From Planctomycetota bacterium (GTDB taxonomy: Bacteria > Planctomycetota > Planctomycetia > Pirellulales > Pirellulaceae): a stretch of 64,000 nt of DNA. Position 1 is the first letter of the stretch; each line of letters begins with the position of its first letter. Location of the stretch: positions 1 to 64,000 of the forward strand of contig VGZC01000012.1 of NCBI GenBank assembly GCA_016872725.1. Direction: 5' to 3'. The notes under the pieces are model-generated. The model was given only the letters and a program-made list of their open reading frames with translations, had not been told where the DNA came from and did no database searches. Of this stretch, positions 17,207 to 26,746 are shown in pieces. The position numbers and the translations under genes are program-made.

Positions 17207-17587
17207 TCAGTCGACGTCCTTGGTCTCGGACGGCCCGTCCTTGAGCGTCCCATCTTCGGACGGCCCGTCCTTGAGCGTCCCATCTTCGGGCGGTGCGTCT
17301 TCGGGTGGTGCGTCTTCGGGTGTCGGAAGCCGTTTCTCGAGCGGCGCGGCGGACGCCGGGAGATCGCGCAGGGTGCCGGGATAATGGTATTCGCCGCAGC
17401 CGCACGCGTACGGGCACGGGGGGCAACTGTACGGGTACTGCAGCGCGCACCGGCCGTAGAAATGCGTGAAGTTGTAGAGGGGTTCAAGACTCACCGGAAT
17501 GTCCGAGCCGGGACAACCCGTCGAACAGCAGCCGGGAAGGAGACAGAGCGATACGAGCAGCAAGCCGATGACCCAGCGCCGGTCCAT
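17207..17587 (-). CDS. Cysteine-rich lipoprotein with repeat tail
   Basis: The 126-residue product has a lipoprotein signal (MDRRWVIGLLLVSLCLLPGC, with lipobox LLPGC) and a cysteine-rich middle (YGRCALQYPYSCPPCPYACGCGEYHYPG). The C-terminus is built of short acidic/proline repeats (EDAPPEDAPPEDGTLKDGPSEDG). These repeats come from an exact 30-bp DNA duplication at 17226-17255 and 17256-17285 and from 15-bp units to 17315. The start at 17587 was chosen because it begins the signal peptide and follows a G-rich Shine-Dalgarno stretch; an ATG at 17602 is also in frame. I do not recognise a family, though small Cys-rich lipoproteins are common in Planctomycetes. Confidence 0.75.
   Translation of the reverse strand: MDRRWVIGLLLVSLCLLPGCCSTGCPGSDIPVSLEPLYNFTHFYGRCALQYPYSCPPCPYACGCGEYHYPGTLRDLPASAAPLEKRLPTPEDAPPEDAPPEDGTLKDGPSEDGTLKDGPSETKDVD
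17226..17315. repeat. Exact 30-bp duplication plus 15-bp units inside the lipoprotein gene
   Basis: Positions 17226-17255 and 17256-17285 are identical. They are followed by two near-identical 15-bp units at 17286-17300 and 17301-17315. All units are multiples of three and keep frame, so copy number can change without breaking the gene. Confidence 0.85.
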
Positions 17588-17853
17588 TGGATTCCCCCCC
17601 AAGGCGACGGTCGATGTCGAGCCGAGCGGCCATCCCGGCGCAACGGTCCGATGCAGGCGTTATCGTCGAGCGTTTCGGGAAAAGTTCAACAAATCGGTAA
17701 ACTCGCCGCTACCCGCGCCGGGCGTTGCGGGCGCCGGTCGGTGACGCGGACGGCCACAGGCGTTCGCGGCCCCGTTATACTCGGAGCGCGGTCGACACGA
17801 CGTTGCCGAACGGCCGTTCTTCGATCGGTGTCCGCATGAGGAGGGTGTCTGCC

Positions 17854-20800
17854 ATGTCGCGTGGCGTCGCGTTGGCGGCGGCTTTCGCCGCGGCAAGTCT
17901 GTTGGCTCCCGCCACGGCCGCTCGCGGCCAAGAATCGGCCGCTGCGCCGCCGGCGGAGACCGAGGCATTCTTCTTCACGCCTCCAGGATTCTCGAAGCCG
18001 GGGATCCCGGTCTGGGCGAACGCCGAAAGCTCCGCGCGCCTGCACATCGTCGTGCGCGATGCCGACCGGGCCGAACCGACTCCATGTCGCATGACCGTTG
18101 TCGGACCCGACGGGAATTTTTTTCAACCCGAACGCGATCGATTATCTCCATACGCGCTCACCGGGGAATGGCCCAAGGAATCGGCGTGGGGCAATCGGCG
18201 GGACAAGGCGCCGTACCGATATGTCGGGCGGTTCTTCTATGTCGCCGGCGAAGTCGAAATCGCCGTACCTCCCGGATCGATCCGCATCGAGGTCACGAAG
18301 GGGCTCGAGTACCGGCCCGTGGTCCGCGCCGTTTCGGTGGAGGCGGGTGAGCGGAAGGAGGTCGAAATCGCGATCGGGCGCACGGCCGCCATGCGGCCGC
18401 TCGGTTGGCATTCGGGCGATCCGCATCTGCATGTGCCCCGGTCGAGCGACGAGGATGACGCGAGGATCTTCGACCTGCTGGAAGCCGAGGACATCCGCTA
18501 TGGGAGTTTGTTGGGCTACAACGAACCGGCCGGTCCGTACGCCGGGTTCATGGACAAATTCGCCGCGCCGCAATTCCAGGGACTCGGCCGCCGGTCCGAG
18601 CGCGAACGGGCCGCGTATCGGATCATGTCGGGTCAGGAATACCGGACGTCGACCTATGGTCACTTGTTGCTTTATCACCGCGACGACATCGTCTTTCCGG
18701 GTGCATCGTTCGACGCCAACCGTTGGCCCGTGTATGGGCTCGTCGCGCGGCAGACACGGGAGCTCGGAGGGTTCGCTTTCTACGCGCACGGCGGATATCG
18801 GCAGGAGATCTATGCCGACGCCGCGCTCGGCGTGGTCGACGGCGTCGAATTGCTCCAGTTCGGCGTCTATCGCGAGATGGGGCTCGAGGACTGGTACCAT
18901 GTGCTCAACACGGGCTATCGATTCCCGTGCATGGGCGCGAGCGACTGGCCGGCGTGCCGCACACTCGGCGACTGCCGAACGTATGTGCGGTCCGAGACCG
19001 ACCCCGATTTCCCGGGTTGGCTTGCCGCGATGGCGGCCGGCAAGAGTTTTGTGACGACCGGACCGCTCGTGTTGCTGGACGCCGAAGGAAATGGGCCGGG
19101 GGACATTGTGCGTTGGCCGGCCGACGGCGCTCGGCCGCTCGCCGTCACCATCAAGGTCGCGTGCGAGGTCACGCCCGTGCGGCAAGTCGACCTCATCGTG
19201 AACGGAATCGTCGCGAAGTCGTTTCCCTTTTCCTCACCGGATGGAGCCGATCGGGACGGTTCGTCGGATCGGGCCGCGCCATGGCGTGAATTCCGCGCGA
19301 CGGTACCGATCACCGAATCGTCGTGGGTGGCCGCGCGCGCGTGGTCGACGACGGCGGGCGGGCGCCCCGATGCCGAAGCTCACACGAATCCGATCTATGT
19401 CCAGCTCGGCGATCAGGCTCCGTACCGCCGCGAGTCGCTCGACGCCTGGATCGCCCGAATCGATGAGCAGATCGCGAAACAGAAAGCGCGCGACTTTCCC
19501 GAGAAGCCGCGCGTGCTCGACTATTTCCAACTTGCGCGGGATACGCTCCTTGGGATCCGTGAACGGGGCGGCCTGCGCGCCGACGAACGGCCGGCGGACT
19601 TGTCGAGCGAGTGGTTTTCGGGCGCAGCCGAGCCGCGGCTCGAACGGGATGCCGCGATGGCCGAACCATCGGGCGAACAGCTCACCGCGTTCCTCAAACG
19701 GGTCCCCGCAAAGACACCCGATGACGCGATCCGCGCGTTTGATCTGGTTCCCGGCCTGGAAATGCGGTTGGTCGCGGCCGAGCCATTGGTTTGCGATCCG
19801 GTCGCCGCCGCCTTCGACGCGGACGGCAATCTGTACGTGTGCGAAATGCGGGACTACCCCTTCAAGCCGGCCGACGGCGCGGCGCCGCGCGGCACGGTGC
19901 GATGGCTCCGCGACATGGACGGCGACGGCTCGATCGATCACGCGACCGTATTCGCCGACGGACTGCTCTGGGCCGCCGGCGTCGCGCCCTGGAAAGGCGG
20001 CGTGTTCGTCGCGGCCGCGCCCGATCTTTGGTACCTGAAGGACCACGATGGCGATGGGGTGGCCGATGAGCGGCGCCGGTTGTTCACCGGTTTCGGAACG
20101 GACAACCAGCAGGCGATGGTCAACAACCTCGCGTGGGGACCCGATCACAAGATCTACGGCTCGACCGCCGGAAACGGAGGACGCGTTCGTCGAGCGGACT
20201 TGGCCGATGCGCCGGAGATCGACATATCGGGACGCGATTTTCGTTTCGATCCAGAAACGCTCGAACTCGAATTGATCACAGGGACCGTTCAATTCGGAAA
20301 CACGTTTGATGACTGGGGGAACCGGTTCGTATGCAGCGAATCGCAGCCGCTGCAACAGATCGTGCTGCCCCGCGAGTACCTCACTCGCAATCCATGGCTC
20401 GTCGCGCCCGCCGCGATCCACAACGCCGCGCGCGGCCCCGTTCCCATCCACCGCATTAGTCCGATCGAGCGATGGAGGCGAATCCGCAGCGCGCGGCGCA
20501 TCGCGAAGAACGAACGATCCGCCGACGCGCCCGGCGCGAGCCACCACGTGATCGACGCGGCGGCCGGCGTCACGATCTATCGCGGCGGCGCCCTTCCGCC
20601 CCAATACGATGGGACCGTGTTTGTCGGCGATGGTCAGAACAACCTGATCCACCATCGCAGGCTTGTCGGTAACGGAGTGACGTTCGGCTCGGAACGCACG
20701 TTCGAGGGAACGGAAATCGTCCGATCGTCCGATATCTGGTTCCGACCCGTGAACTTCGTCAACGCGCCGGATGGAACGTTGTATTGCCTTGACATGAGCC

Positions 20801-22659
20801 GTGAGGTGCTGGAGTCGATCCATATCCCGCTCGATGTGGCCGAACACCTGGATTTTTCGAGCGGCCGGGATCGTGGGAGGATCTACCAACTCGCGCCCGC
20901 CCGGTTCCGATCGCCGCCCCCGCCCCGACTTGAAAACGCGCCGACCGATGCGTTGGTCGACGCGTTGGCGAGTCCGCACGGATGGTGGCGCGACACGGCC
21001 CATCGGCTGCTGCGCGAACGTCGCGACGCGTCGTGCGCCGAACGGCTCCGCGCGATCGTGCGATCGAGCGATCCGACGACCGCCGCGCGAACCCGCCTGC
21101 TCGCGCTGGGTTCGCTCGAAGGACTGGGATGCATGGCCGCCGAAGATCTTCTTGCGGGGCTGGGCGACGCGTCGCCGGGCGTCCGCGCGCGTGCGCTTCG
21201 CCTCGCCGAAAGGCGGCTGGATCGGTCACCCGCCGTGTTGGACGCCGTCCTATGTTCGATCGAGGACGCGGATGCGAGGGTCCGGTTCCAGGCGGCGTTC
21301 ACGCTGGGTGAATCGTCGGATCCGCGCGCCGCGCACGCCCTTTGCACATTGCTCGCGAAACACGGCGCGGATCCCTGGCTGCGGACCGCCGCGCTCAGTT
21401 CGGCCGTCCCGCACGCCGTCCCCCTGTTCGACGAGCTGCTCCGCCGGGAAGATTGGGTCGACCTGGAGTCCGCGGATGCCGTGCTCCCGACGCTCGCCCA
21501 TCTTGTCGGAGCCGTCGCGACGGAACGGGAATGGGCCACCGCGGCGGGGTCGATCTTCGAGTGCCCGCGCTATCGGAATGACGCGGGCCGACTTCGATCG
21601 ATGGTCGTGGCTCTTGGGCGAGGCATCCGGCAATCGGGATCCGATCCCGGGCTCGCCTTGGCCGAGTTCGGCGGCGATCCGGAACGGATGCTCGGCCTCC
21701 TTCGCGACGCGCGGCTTGACGCCCTCGATCGGTCGAAACCCGAGGCGATACGGCGCGGCGCGATCGACGTTCTGGAACTGGATGCGTTCGCCCATTCCAG
21801 TGAAGCCTACGCCGCGTTGCTCGACGTCGCGACGCCGCCGGAACTGCGGAACGCCGTGATCCGATCGCTGGCGCTTCGGACCGAACCGGAAGCCGCGGAA
21901 GTCATCGTGCAAGGATGGTCGACCTACACGCCGGACCTCCGGGCGGAAGCGATCGACGGGCTGTTGACCGGCGACACATCCCTGCGGCTCTTCCTCGACG
22001 TCCTCGAACGGGGCGGCGCGTCGCCGTCCGAGGTCGACGCGACGTGGCGGCAACGTCTCGCCCGGCACGCCGATTCGGCCATCCGAGCGCGGGCCAAGCG
22101 GCTTTGGGGCGATCCGAGCGGTTCGCCGCGCGCCGAGGTCGTGGCGCGATACCAAGCCGTCCTTCCGTCGATGCGCGGCGATGTCGAACGGGGGAGACGC
22201 GTCTTCGCCGACACGTGCGCGGCGTGTCACCGCCTCGACGGCCAGGGCGTCGCGGTCGGCCCCGATATCCTCCCCACGGCCGTTCAGGACCGCGACGTGT
22301 TGCTCACCCATGTTCTCGATCCGAACCGGTACGTTCCGCCACAATTCGTTCAAGTCACGGTCGTCGACCAGCGAGGCCGTGTTCTGGGTGGCATGATCGC
22401 GGCGCAAGACGACCATAGCATCTCGATCGTGCGCGAGCGAGATCAGCGGGACACCGTGCGGCGCGCCGACGTCGAATCGATCACCGCGACGGGGCAGTCG
22501 TTGATGCCCGAGGGTCTGGAACGGATGATTCCGCCCGAGTCGATGGCCGATTTGGTGGCCTATCTGCAAACCGCATCGACGCATTCGCCCGCCGACCGTC
22601 GCAAGGAACGGGATTTCGGCACGCTTCCGGGACTCGTCGAACGACCGAGCCCGCCGTGA
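17854..22659 (+). CDS. CehA/McbA-type metallohydrolase fused to PVC-type dehydrogenase with HEAT repeats and cytochrome c
   Basis: This 1,601-residue protein has a signal peptide (VALAAAFAAASLLAPATAARG) and three parts. Residues ~40-520 resemble CehA/McbA metallohydrolases of the PHP type, with the metal-site motif GWHSGDPHLH (His191, His193) and later FYAHGGY. Residues ~640-1020 form the beta-propeller of PVC-type membrane-bound dehydrogenases (VAAAFDADGNLYVCEMRDYP, GTDNQQAMVNNLAWGPDHKIYG, and FVGDGQNNLIHHRRL). HEAT-like repeats follow, then a class I cytochrome c with CAACH at 1455-1459 and a distal PESMADLVAYLQT segment. The protein is likely periplasmic and passes electrons from an oxidised sugar or polyol to its haem. 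The start has GAGGAGGG ten bases upstream. Substrate unknown. Confidence 0.88.
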   Translation: MSRGVALAAAFAAASLLAPATAARGQESAAAPPAETEAFFFTPPGFSKPGIPVWANAESSARLHIVVRDADRAEPTPCRMTVVGPDGNFFQPERDRLSPYALTGEWPKESAWGNRRDKAPYRYVGRFFYVAGEVEIAVPPGSIRIEVTKGLEYRPVVRAVSVEAGERKEVEIAIGRTAAMRPLGWHSGDPHLHVPRSSDEDDARIFDLLEAEDIRYGSLLGYNEPAGPYAGFMDKFAAPQFQGLGRRSERERAAYRIMSGQEYRTSTYGHLLLYHRDDIVFPGASFDANRWPVYGLVARQTRELGGFAFYAHGGYRQEIYADAALGVVDGVELLQFGVYREMGLEDWYHVLNTGYRFPCMGASDWPACRTLGDCRTYVRSETDPDFPGWLAAMAAGKSFVTTGPLVLLDAEGNGPGDIVRWPADGARPLAVTIKVACEVTPVRQVDLIVNGIVAKSFPFSSPDGADRDGSSDRAAPWREFRATVPITESSWVAARAWSTTAGGRPDAEAHTNPIYVQLGDQAPYRRESLDAWIARIDEQIAKQKARDFPEKPRVLDYFQLARDTLLGIRERGGLRADERPADLSSEWFSGAAEPRLERDAAMAEPSGEQLTAFLKRVPAKTPDDAIRAFDLVPGLEMRLVAAEPLVCDPVAAAFDADGNLYVCEMRDYPFKPADGAAPRGTVRWLRDMDGDGSIDHATVFADGLLWAAGVAPWKGGVFVAAAPDLWYLKDHDGDGVADERRRLFTGFGTDNQQAMVNNLAWGPDHKIYGSTAGNGGRVRRADLADAPEIDISGRDFRFDPETLELELITGTVQFGNTFDDWGNRFVCSESQPLQQIVLPREYLTRNPWLVAPAAIHNAARGPVPIHRISPIERWRRIRSARRIAKNERSADAPGASHHVIDAAAGVTIYRGGALPPQYDGTVFVGDGQNNLIHHRRLVGNGVTFGSERTFEGTEIVRSSDIWFRPVNFVNAPDGTLYCLDMSREVLESIHIPLDVAEHLDFSSGRDRGRIYQLAPARFRSPPPPRLENAPTDALVDALASPHGWWRDTAHRLLRERRDASCAERLRAIVRSSDPTTAARTRLLALGSLEGLGCMAAEDLLAGLGDASPGVRARALRLAERRLDRSPAVLDAVLCSIEDADARVRFQAAFTLGESSDPRAAHALCTLLAKHGADPWLRTAALSSAVPHAVPLFDELLRREDWVDLESADAVLPTLAHLVGAVATEREWATAAGSIFECPRYRNDAGRLRSMVVALGRGIRQSGSDPGLALAEFGGDPERMLGLLRDARLDALDRSKPEAIRRGAIDVLELDAFAHSSEAYAALLDVATPPELRNAVIRSLALRTEPEAAEVIVQGWSTYTPDLRAEAIDGLLTGDTSLRLFLDVLERGGASPSEVDATWRQRLARHADSAIRARAKRLWGDPSGSPRAEVVARYQAVLPSMRGDVERGRRVFADTCAACHRLDGQGVAVGPDILPTAVQDRDVLLTHVLDPNRYVPPQFVQVTVVDQRGRVLGGMIAAQDDHSISIVRERDQRDTVRRADVESITATGQSLMPEGLERMIPPESMADLVAYLQTASTHSPADRRKERDFGTLPGLVERPSPP

Positions 22660-22687
22660 TGCGGCGTCATGGTCTTCTTTCAAAGTC

Positions 22688-22761
22688 GTTGATCGCTTGG
22701 CGATCAACCTGCTTCTGCATCCGAACCGAGCGCGCTTCGGGTGGTTCGCGGAGCGAACCAC
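22688..22761. terminator. Two perfect 9-bp hairpins between convergent genes
   Basis: Stems 22688-22696/22700-22708 and 22741-22749/22753-22761 are each perfect 9-bp inverted repeats with three-base loops, spaced 32 bases apart. They sit where the dehydrogenase transcript meets the minus-strand dehydrogenase/synthetase operon. No long T run follows, so a factor-dependent or processing role is as likely as intrinsic termination. Confidence 0.55.
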
Positions 22762-22860
22762 GACCTTGACCCGACACAGGACACCCCGATTCGCTTTGGA
22801 GCCCGAACCTGGGTACCCTGTCTTGACTTCTTCACCTCCCACCTCTCTCGATTCGCCCGC

Positions 22861-23628
22861 TCATTTCGCCGTCCATCCGCCGTCGATGACGACCGTTTGG
22901 CCGGTGATGTTGCGCGAGGCGGGGCTGCAAAGGAAGTCAATCGTTCCCGCCACTTCCTCGGTCGTGACGAACGCCCGCTTGGGCATCGGTTCGAGCATGA
23001 TGCGTTCGACAACCTCCGACTCGGAAATCCCGTGCGCGGCGGCCTGCGAGGCGATCTGCCGTTCGACCAGAGGAGTTCGGATGTACGAAGGGCAGATCGT
23101 GTTGATCGTGATGTCGACGTCGGCCGTTTCCAGGGCGACGGTCTTGGCGAGTCCGAGAAGGCCGTGTTTCGCGGCGACATAGGCCGATTTGAACGGCGAA
23201 GCGACGAGCGAGTGGATCGAGCCGATGAGGATGATCCGTCCCCAGGCCGCTGCCCGCATCGATGGCAGGAGAGCTCGGGTGAGCAGGGCCGGGCCGGTCA
23301 GCATGACGTCGATCAGCGTTTTCCATCGATCGGGAGCAAACGCTTCGAGTTTCGAGACATGCTGGAGTCCGGCACAGTGGACGAGCACGTTTGGCTTCCA
23401 GTCGCCCATCTCTTCGACACACGCATCGATCATGGTCGGGGACGCGACGTCCAGCGGCATCGCGCGTCCGCGATCGGAACCGACCACCTCCAACGTCGCG
23501 GCGGCTCCGTCCGGGTCGCGATCGGCGATCCAGACCCGGTCGGCCCGTTCGGCGAAGTGCGCGCACAGATCGCGCCCCAGGCCGCTTCCTCCTCCCGTGA
23601 CCATCACGATGCGACGCGCATCCGCCAT
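22861..23628 (-). CDS. 3-hydroxybutyrate dehydrogenase (SDR family)
   Basis: This classical short-chain dehydrogenase of 255 residues should interconvert D-3-hydroxybutyrate and acetoacetate with NAD(H). The Rossmann motif TGGGSGLG is near the N-terminus; the catalytic set includes Ser in LIGSIHSLVASPFKSAYVAAKHG with Tyr-x3-Lys (YVAAK). The family-specific segments GLQHVSKLE and TICPSYIRTPLVERQI match 3-hydroxybutyrate dehydrogenases. It ends GQTVVIDGGWTAK. The ATG at 23628 has GGGGAG just upstream and begins next to the first beta strand, better than the in-frame start at 23682. It lies 69 bp downstream of an acetoacetyl-CoA synthetase-like gene, which consumes its product. The pair probably serves 3-hydroxybutyrate or polyhydroxybutyrate turnover. 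Confidence 0.85.
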   Translation of the reverse strand: MADARRIVMVTGGGSGLGRDLCAHFAERADRVWIADRDPDGAAATLEVVGSDRGRAMPLDVASPTMIDACVEEMGDWKPNVLVHCAGLQHVSKLEAFAPDRWKTLIDVMLTGPALLTRALLPSMRAAAWGRIILIGSIHSLVASPFKSAYVAAKHGLLGLAKTVALETADVDITINTICPSYIRTPLVERQIASQAAAHGISESEVVERIMLEPMPKRAFVTTEEVAGTIDFLCSPASRNITGQTVVIDGGWTAK

Positions 23629-23697
23629 GGCGATCTCCCCATCCGACGCGCTTGCGCGCGGGTTCCGGTTTTCCGAGTCCACCGATTCGACAACGCG

Positions 23698-25536
23698 TCA
23701 CGACCGGTCGCGGAGCCGTCGGCGCATGACCTTGTTCGACGCCGTGCGGGGCAGCGAGTCGACCGGACGCACCTCATCGATCTTGAACAGCGGATTGAGT
23801 TCGGCTCGGACGCGGTCCCGCATGCGCGCGAGGAGCATGCCGAGCGGCGTTGCGGGATCGTCCAATACGGCGACGATGACGAGCCGGTTTGGGCCGCCTC
23901 CGGGAGGCGGCTCGGCGATCGCCGCCGCCTCGCGGATTCCCTCGACCTTCCCGACCACCCGCTCGATCTCCACCGAACTGACCTTGATGCCTCCAAGATT
24001 CATCGTGTCGTCGACGCGCCCGAGCGCGCGGTAATCGCCCGTCGGCAGCCGTTCGACTTCGTCGCCGTGGCGGCGCAGCGTTTCTCCTCGAGGTCCTTGA
24101 GGGCATCCGGCATGGTAGACGTCGTGATGGTCGCGGTGGAGCAGGCTTGTCGAGAAACCGATCGAAGGCGGGACGAGGAACAGTTCGCCCTTGTCGGCGG
24201 GCCGGTTTGATGCGTCGAGGATGACGATGCCGAGCCCGAGTGCCGGTGAGTTGAACGTCGAGGGTCGGATGGGGCTCGCGACGACCGACGCGAAATACCC
24301 GCCGGAAATCTCGGTCCCGCCGCAATACTCGATGACCGGTTTGCCGCCCGCGCGGCGCGACAGCCAGATCATGTCGTCCGGCCGCGAGCATTCTCCGGTC
24401 GAGCTCAGCGTTCGGATCGACGACCAGTCGCGGGCGTCCATCGCGCCCGACGTTTTCCAGGACGCGACGAGACTGGGTACGACGCCGAGCATGGTGACGC
24501 GCGCGCGTTCGACGAATTGTCCGAAACGCGCATCGAGCGGCGATCCGGCGAACAGGCCGATCGTCGCTCGATTGATGAGGCTCGCGAAAATCAGCCACGG
24601 CCCCATCATCCAGCCCAAGCTCGTCGGCCACGCGACGACGTCGCCGGGCCGAACATCCTGGTGGAAATGGGCGTCGCTCGCGCATTTGATCGGAGAGACG
24701 TGCGTCCACGGCAGGGCCTTGGGTTCTCCGGTGGTGCCCGACGAGAAGAGGATCTGCATGGTGTCGTCGGCGTTGCGGATCATGGTCGGCGCGGCGCGTT
24801 CACCGAGGAATGCGGGCCAATCGCGTTCGCCGGGTCGCGGGGGATCTCCCGATCGACGGCGCGAATCGCTCGCCCCTTCGCGGAGGACGACGATGCCGAT
24901 CCGAGATCCGGTCGCCTCGCGGACCCGGGCGAGAAGGTGATGGGCCTTGCCGCCCCGGCTGACGCGGTCTTGTGTGAGGACGAGCCGCGTGTCGGCCATG
25001 CGCAGCCGCACGCCGATCTCCCGCGCGCTGAAACTCTCGGCGATGCCGACGGCGACCGCGCCGGCCTTCAGCACGCCAAGATAGGCCGCGACCGACTCGA
25101 CGGTCATCGGCAGAACGAGCCCCACGGCGTCGCCGGGCCGGATGCCCGCGTCGGCGAGCGAGCCGGCGACTCGACTCGACAGCACATCGAGTTCGCCGAC
25201 CGAGATCGTCCGTTCGCCGCCGTCCTCGCGATGCTCGAGGATCGCCGTCGATCGGGGATCGGCCTGGAAACAGCTCTCGGCGATGTTGAACTCGGCGCCG
25301 ACCATCCACCGCGCGCGTTCGACGCCGGAGGACGTGTCGAGCAGTCGATCGTAGGGTCGGCGCAAACGGATGGCGAGTCGTCGGACGGCAAGTTCCCAAT
25401 ACGCCTCGCGGTTCGCGTCCGACCACGCGCGCAGCGCCCGCGGGTCGTCGAAGCCCGTTTCGCGAAGCAGCCAGCCGATGTTGCTCGACGCAACGAAACC
25501 GGGATCGGGCACCCACTCGCCCAGGTCGTTCATCAT
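23698..25536 (-). CDS. AMP-dependent acyl-CoA synthetase, acetoacetyl-CoA synthetase-like
   Basis: This 612-residue adenylate-forming enzyme activates a short acid with ATP and CoA. The ACS-type N-terminal region is present (MNDLGEWVPDPGF, WLLRETGFDD, GAEFNIAESCF). The ATP-binding loop is LFSSGTTGEPKALPWTH. The adenylation core has EYCGGTEISGG, then GDYRALGRVDDTMNLGG and IKVSSVEIE. The C-terminal lysine region is RTASNKVMRRRL, as in acetyl- and acetoacetyl-CoA synthetases. The close association with 3-hydroxybutyrate dehydrogenase favours acetoacetate as substrate, but acetate or another short acid cannot be excluded. The ATG at 25536 has AAGGA five bases upstream; the frame continues upstream to 25713 without protein-like content. 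It shares a 182-bp divergent promoter region with the PIG-L deacetylase. Confidence 0.85.
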   Translation of the reverse strand: MMNDLGEWVPDPGFVASSNIGWLLRETGFDDPRALRAWSDANREAYWELAVRRLAIRLRRPYDRLLDTSSGVERARWMVGAEFNIAESCFQADPRSTAILEHREDGGERTISVGELDVLSSRVAGSLADAGIRPGDAVGLVLPMTVESVAAYLGVLKAGAVAVGIAESFSAREIGVRLRMADTRLVLTQDRVSRGGKAHHLLARVREATGSRIGIVVLREGASDSRRRSGDPPRPGERDWPAFLGERAAPTMIRNADDTMQILFSSGTTGEPKALPWTHVSPIKCASDAHFHQDVRPGDVVAWPTSLGWMMGPWLIFASLINRATIGLFAGSPLDARFGQFVERARVTMLGVVPSLVASWKTSGAMDARDWSSIRTLSSTGECSRPDDMIWLSRRAGGKPVIEYCGGTEISGGYFASVVASPIRPSTFNSPALGLGIVILDASNRPADKGELFLVPPSIGFSTSLLHRDHHDVYHAGCPQGPRGETLRRHGDEVERLPTGDYRALGRVDDTMNLGGIKVSSVEIERVVGKVEGIREAAAIAEPPPGGGPNRLVIVAVLDDPATPLGMLLARMRDRVRAELNPLFKIDEVRPVDSLPRTASNKVMRRRLRDRS

Positions 25537-25718
25537 GGGGATCCTTGCCGCGCGTCCCGACTTGCGATAGCCTTCGACTTCGGTCGGACCATCATCGCCG
25601 ATTTCCGCGAAGGGCTCAACGTCATGCGGTCGCCCGTTCTTCTTGTCGCGATTTTCTATGGATCGGCGTTGACTGGGCCGAATCGAAACCTCTTCCTGAA
25701 AATCGGGAGACAACGCCC

Positions 25719-26699
25719 ATGGCCTCGCACGTTCGCCGATCTCTGTGGTCCCTTCGCATGCGGACCGCGTCGCCTCGCATCGGGTTGTTCGTAGCCGCGC
25801 TGTTCATTGCCGCGCGGGGAGTCGGCATGCAGGGCACGGCCCGCGGCGCCGAGCCGGGAAGCGAGGACGGGAAACGGCGCATCGTCGTCTTCGGCGCGCA
25901 TCCGGACGACGCGGAATTCAAGGCGGGCGGAACGGCCGCGAAATGGGCCGAAGAAGGCCATCACGTGCTGCTCGTGTCGGTGACGAATGGCGACATCGGC
26001 CATTGGCAGGCGGCCGGCGGTCCGCTGGCGCGGCGCCGCACGGCTGAAGTCGCGGCGGCCGCGAAGGTGCTCGGCACGACCTCGATCGTGCTCGATATCC
26101 ATGACGGCGAACTGCTCCCCTCGCTCGAGAATCGGCGGCTGATCACGAAGGTGATCCGCGAATGGAAGGCCGACCTCGTCATCTCCCACCGACCATGGGA
26201 CTACCATCCCGATCACCGATATGTCGGCGTCCTCGTGCAGGACGCGGCCTACATGGTGACCGTCCCCTTCTTCTGTCCCGACATTCCGCCGCTCACCCGC
26301 AATCCGGTGTTCCTGTATTCGAGCGACGCGTTCCAGAAACCGTACGCGTTCCGACCTGACGTGGTGGTCGGGATCGACGATGTCTTTGAGAAGAAACTCG
26401 ACGCCATCCATGAACTCGCGTCGCAGGTGTACGAGGGAGGAGCGAACGGAAGCCCGGAGTCGGTGCGGGCTGTGCCTCCCGAAACCGAGCCGGCGGCGCG
26501 GCGCGCGTGGCTCAAGGAACGTTGGAGCGATCGGCAGGGCCGCGAGGCCGAGCGGTACCGCGACCTGCTCGTGCAGGCGTACGGCGAGGAGAAAGGCAAG
26601 GCGGTGAAGTACGCCGAGGCATTTGAGCTGTGCGAGTACGGTAGCCGGCCGACCGTGGAGGAACTGCGTCGCCTCTTTCCGTTGTTCCCGGCGAAGTAG
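25719..26699 (+). CDS. PIG-L family deacetylase, secreted
   Basis: The 326-residue protein belongs to the PIG-L/LmbE zinc deacetylases that remove acetyl groups from N-acetylated sugars. Metal-binding motifs are present: VVFGAHPDDAEFKAGG near residue 60 and DYHPDHRYVG, supplying the HPDD and HPDH ligands. A signal peptide precedes them (IGLFVAALFIAARGVGMQGTARG), so it should act outside the cytoplasm. The start at 25719 has GGGAGA nine bases upstream and gives an intact signal sequence; the in-frame region upstream is not protein-like. It diverges from the acyl-CoA synthetase gene. The substrate is unknown; related planctomycete proteins are numerous. Confidence 0.9.
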   Translation: MASHVRRSLWSLRMRTASPRIGLFVAALFIAARGVGMQGTARGAEPGSEDGKRRIVVFGAHPDDAEFKAGGTAAKWAEEGHHVLLVSVTNGDIGHWQAAGGPLARRRTAEVAAAAKVLGTTSIVLDIHDGELLPSLENRRLITKVIREWKADLVISHRPWDYHPDHRYVGVLVQDAAYMVTVPFFCPDIPPLTRNPVFLYSSDAFQKPYAFRPDVVVGIDDVFEKKLDAIHELASQVYEGGANGSPESVRAVPPETEPAARRAWLKERWSDRQGREAERYRDLLVQAYGEEKGKAVKYAEAFELCEYGSRPTVEELRRLFPLFPAK

Positions 26700-26746
26700 C
26701 GCGCGGTGAGGCGCCGTGCGATTCGGACGTACTCGGAGTGGCTCGC

